A stretch of 64,000 nucleotides of DNA from Gaeumannomyces sp. JS-464 (taxonomy: Eukaryota > Ascomycota > Sordariomycetes > Magnaporthales > Magnaporthaceae), in the NCBI GenBank assembly GCA_002197995.1, contig NGZR01000003.1:1984001-2048000 (forward strand). Reading direction: 5' to 3'. Below the pieces are notes generated by a model that had not been told where the DNA came from, made no database searches, and worked only from the letters and a program-made list of their open reading frames with translations. Made by a program: the position numbers and the translations under genes. This document shows, piece by piece, positions 62,323 to 64,000 of the stretch; the stretch's first letter is position 1; each line of letters starts with the position of its first letter.

Positions 62323-63093
62323 TTAATAGCCACCACCAGAGGAGTCATCTTCCTCTTCTTCCAATATAATTGACTGCAGCAACGGCATCCTCCGCATGTG
62401 CTCGCTGTGGGGGCCTCTGATCTCGATACGATCAATGACCTGCCAGTCGATCTCGGGGAGGCCAAGGCTGGCGAAGTAGTCCTCGCGCTCCCCGCGCTTC
62501 GTTCCCGCGATGGCGCCGGACGATGATGGCGGAGCCGCCTGCTGCTGAGCGACGGCCGAGGAGGTGGCGGTGCTGGCGGTGCTCCCGCGGCGCGCCAGCT
62601 GCGACGTGCTGTCGGCGGCGGGCTCCTCCTTGTCCAGGCTCAGAACCGAGACGGACAGATCGGCGATGATTTTGACGACGATGCCGGTGATGATGCCGAC
62701 GAAGGCTGCCGAGCCGAACTGTATGTTTGTGCCCGCGTTAGTGTGGCGTCCAGGGAGGGGCGGGATATGACCTGAGAAACAATAAGCCTACGTATATGTA
62801 AATCGGCTGCAGCTTGGGCGCGAGCCCGACGAGGAACCACAGCGGCGCCAGCGCATAGGCGACGGTGTAGATGACTGGAGAGAGCACGAGGAACAGGGCG
62901 CGCCAGGCGAAGGAGACGGGGTAGACGGCGAGCTTGATCATGGCTCCCGCGGCGTAAGCACGTAGGCCAGGATCGTGGTTGCTAAGGCGTAGGCGGCGCC
63001 GGCGAGGCTGGCCACCGCGCCCGCGGTGGCTACGATAACCGACGGGATGGCCGACAGCGCCGACAGGACGACCGCGGGCGCTATTTTGTCCAT
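62323..63093 (-). CDS. Conserved-looking fungal membrane protein of unknown function (frame broken once)
   Basis: I cannot name the family. Two exons (63093-62792, 62718-62323) encode 232 residues if one missing base near 62942-62948 is added; exon 1 then has exactly 101 codons. The N-terminal half has two or three hydrophobic segments: an Ala/Val-rich one after MDKIAPAVVLSALSAI, then VSFAWRALFLVLSPVIYTVAYA and APLWFLVGLAP. Exon 2 adds one more (AAFVGIITGIVVKIIADL), then a Ser/Ala-rich linker and an acidic soluble tail with GLPEIDWQVIDRIE and LEEEEDDSSGGGY. Intron sites are consensus (GTAGGC, CATACAG). The two-part pattern of several helices followed by a cytosolic tail with a small motif suggests an ER or vacuole membrane protein, but this is a guess. 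Confidence 0.75.
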
Positions 63094-64000
63094 TGGTAGG
63101 ATCGGGGTTAGGGTGTGACCCCTTTCCTGTGAGGGTATTTACGGAATGGAGTTGGCGCAATCGGATAAGGGGGGTGTCCCAGTCGCGTGCGCGTGACCTC
63201 CAACCGGTGTCGTTCGGCCCCCCGCTTTACCAATAGATGCCGCTCCTGCCTGCAGGCTGCGAGACGTGCCGCCGTACGGAGGTATATGACGGAGATGACA
63301 AAGGAGCCCTCACTGGCCTGCGGGCGGGTGGACTATTTGCTGAACCTCGTCTGGGGATGCGTCGTGTTTTTACTCCCCCGAATGAGGCGCAAAATCCCCA
63401 GTGTTGCCGGACTTGGCCGCGCAGTGTTGCGCCTTCTCCCGACGTGCGGTGGAGGACGAGCAGTTGTGGTCTGCCCTGGTGCGTCAATGAAATGCGGAGG
63501 CTCCCAAGGCTGGGGCTGGGGGACGGACTTGGTTGTCGCTGCGAGTGTGTCCCGTTTTGGCTAGTCCGCCGCTGGATCTCTCATGCCAGGCGCAGGCGGC
63601 GCTGGGGTCAACAAACCACACAGCATGGAGCCCAAGACGACCTGACCACACAATAAGCTGTGGTTGCACGTGAACTGAGCCTGGCGCACGCGTCCTCTTG
63701 CATGCAACGCGCGTAGGGAGCTTTCAGCCATCTCCAACAGGAAACTCAGCCCATGGTTTGAGGTCTCACGGCGCGCACGCGACTCATCGTCTGCTGCGGG
63801 TTTGCGTCACTCCACTCGAGGTCGGGAAAACCCCGGGCCCCACCGCCCCACCGCACTGCACGCCACGAACTCAATCCAGGCGCAGCGTGTGGTCCCAGGC
63901 TGTTGGCCGCGGGCACTGATGCCGACTTCTGTTTTGGAGTGTTCAATTTCAATGGTACAAGCCAAACTGGAGCTGCCATTGCACGTTTGAGTTTCCCATG
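63094..64000. other. Right end of the window, promoter side of the membrane protein gene
   Basis: About 0.9 kb with no supportable gene. Open frames on both strands are not protein-like by composition. Confidence 0.45.

Overview
The window is nuclear DNA of a filamentous ascomycete (Pezizomycotina, most likely Sordariomycetes). The genes have many short spliceosomal introns (about 50-150 bases, GT..CTRAC..AG), GC-rich codon use and wide intergenic gaps. The proteins are eukaryotic housekeeping families in fungal versions: Rheb with a CCVM tail, class V myosin, a P5B ATPase, Bur1 kinase and fungal WAPL. No prokaryotic, viral or transposon genes were found. Species-level assignment is not possible from the sequence alone.

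Layout, left to right: seryl-tRNA synthetase (336-2579, -), Rheb GTPase (3609-4551, -), WAPL cohesin release factor (6682-9567, -), uracil phosphoribosyltransferase (10903-11941, +), transcription elongation factor Elf1 (12205-12810, -), URC1 uracil-catabolism protein (14588-17762, +), a gene-poor stretch of about 9 kb holding one hypothetical gene (22804-23322, +), ribosomal protein eS1 (26698-27979, +), Rab18-like GTPase (30576-31496, +), mitochondrial ABHD11/IMO32-type hydrolase (31799-33262, -), FAP7/AK6 (33732-34450, -), class V myosin (35982-41156, -), phosphoglycerate dehydrogenase (44056-45557, -), NAP1 (48062-49658, -), P5B ATPase of the YPK9/ATP13A2 type (51670-56153, +), a CMAS/coclaurine-N-methyltransferase-like enzyme (56840-58211, +), a tiny complex I subunit gene of NDUFB2 type (58406-58781, -), BUR1/CDK9 kinase (59803-61818, +) and an unknown membrane protein (62323-63093, -).

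Most genes are unrelated neighbours. The exception is the uracil salvage gene and URC1, which lie within 7 kb, separated only by Elf1. In yeasts with the URC pathway both activities belong to uracil breakdown, so this looks like a functional pair. URC1 is also the most unusual gene structurally: 20 exons in 3.2 kb, including a 9-base and a 4-base microexon and one GC-AG intron.

A second pattern runs through the window. Eleven of the eighteen recognised genes contain one or two single-base insertions or deletions, mostly in short homopolymers. Each breaks an otherwise conserved housekeeping reading frame, and correcting it gives an exact open frame of the family's usual length. I count 15 such sites (9 missing, 6 extra bases). 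The best explanation is consensus error in the assembly rather than pseudogenes, and any automatic annotation of this region will be damaged by it.
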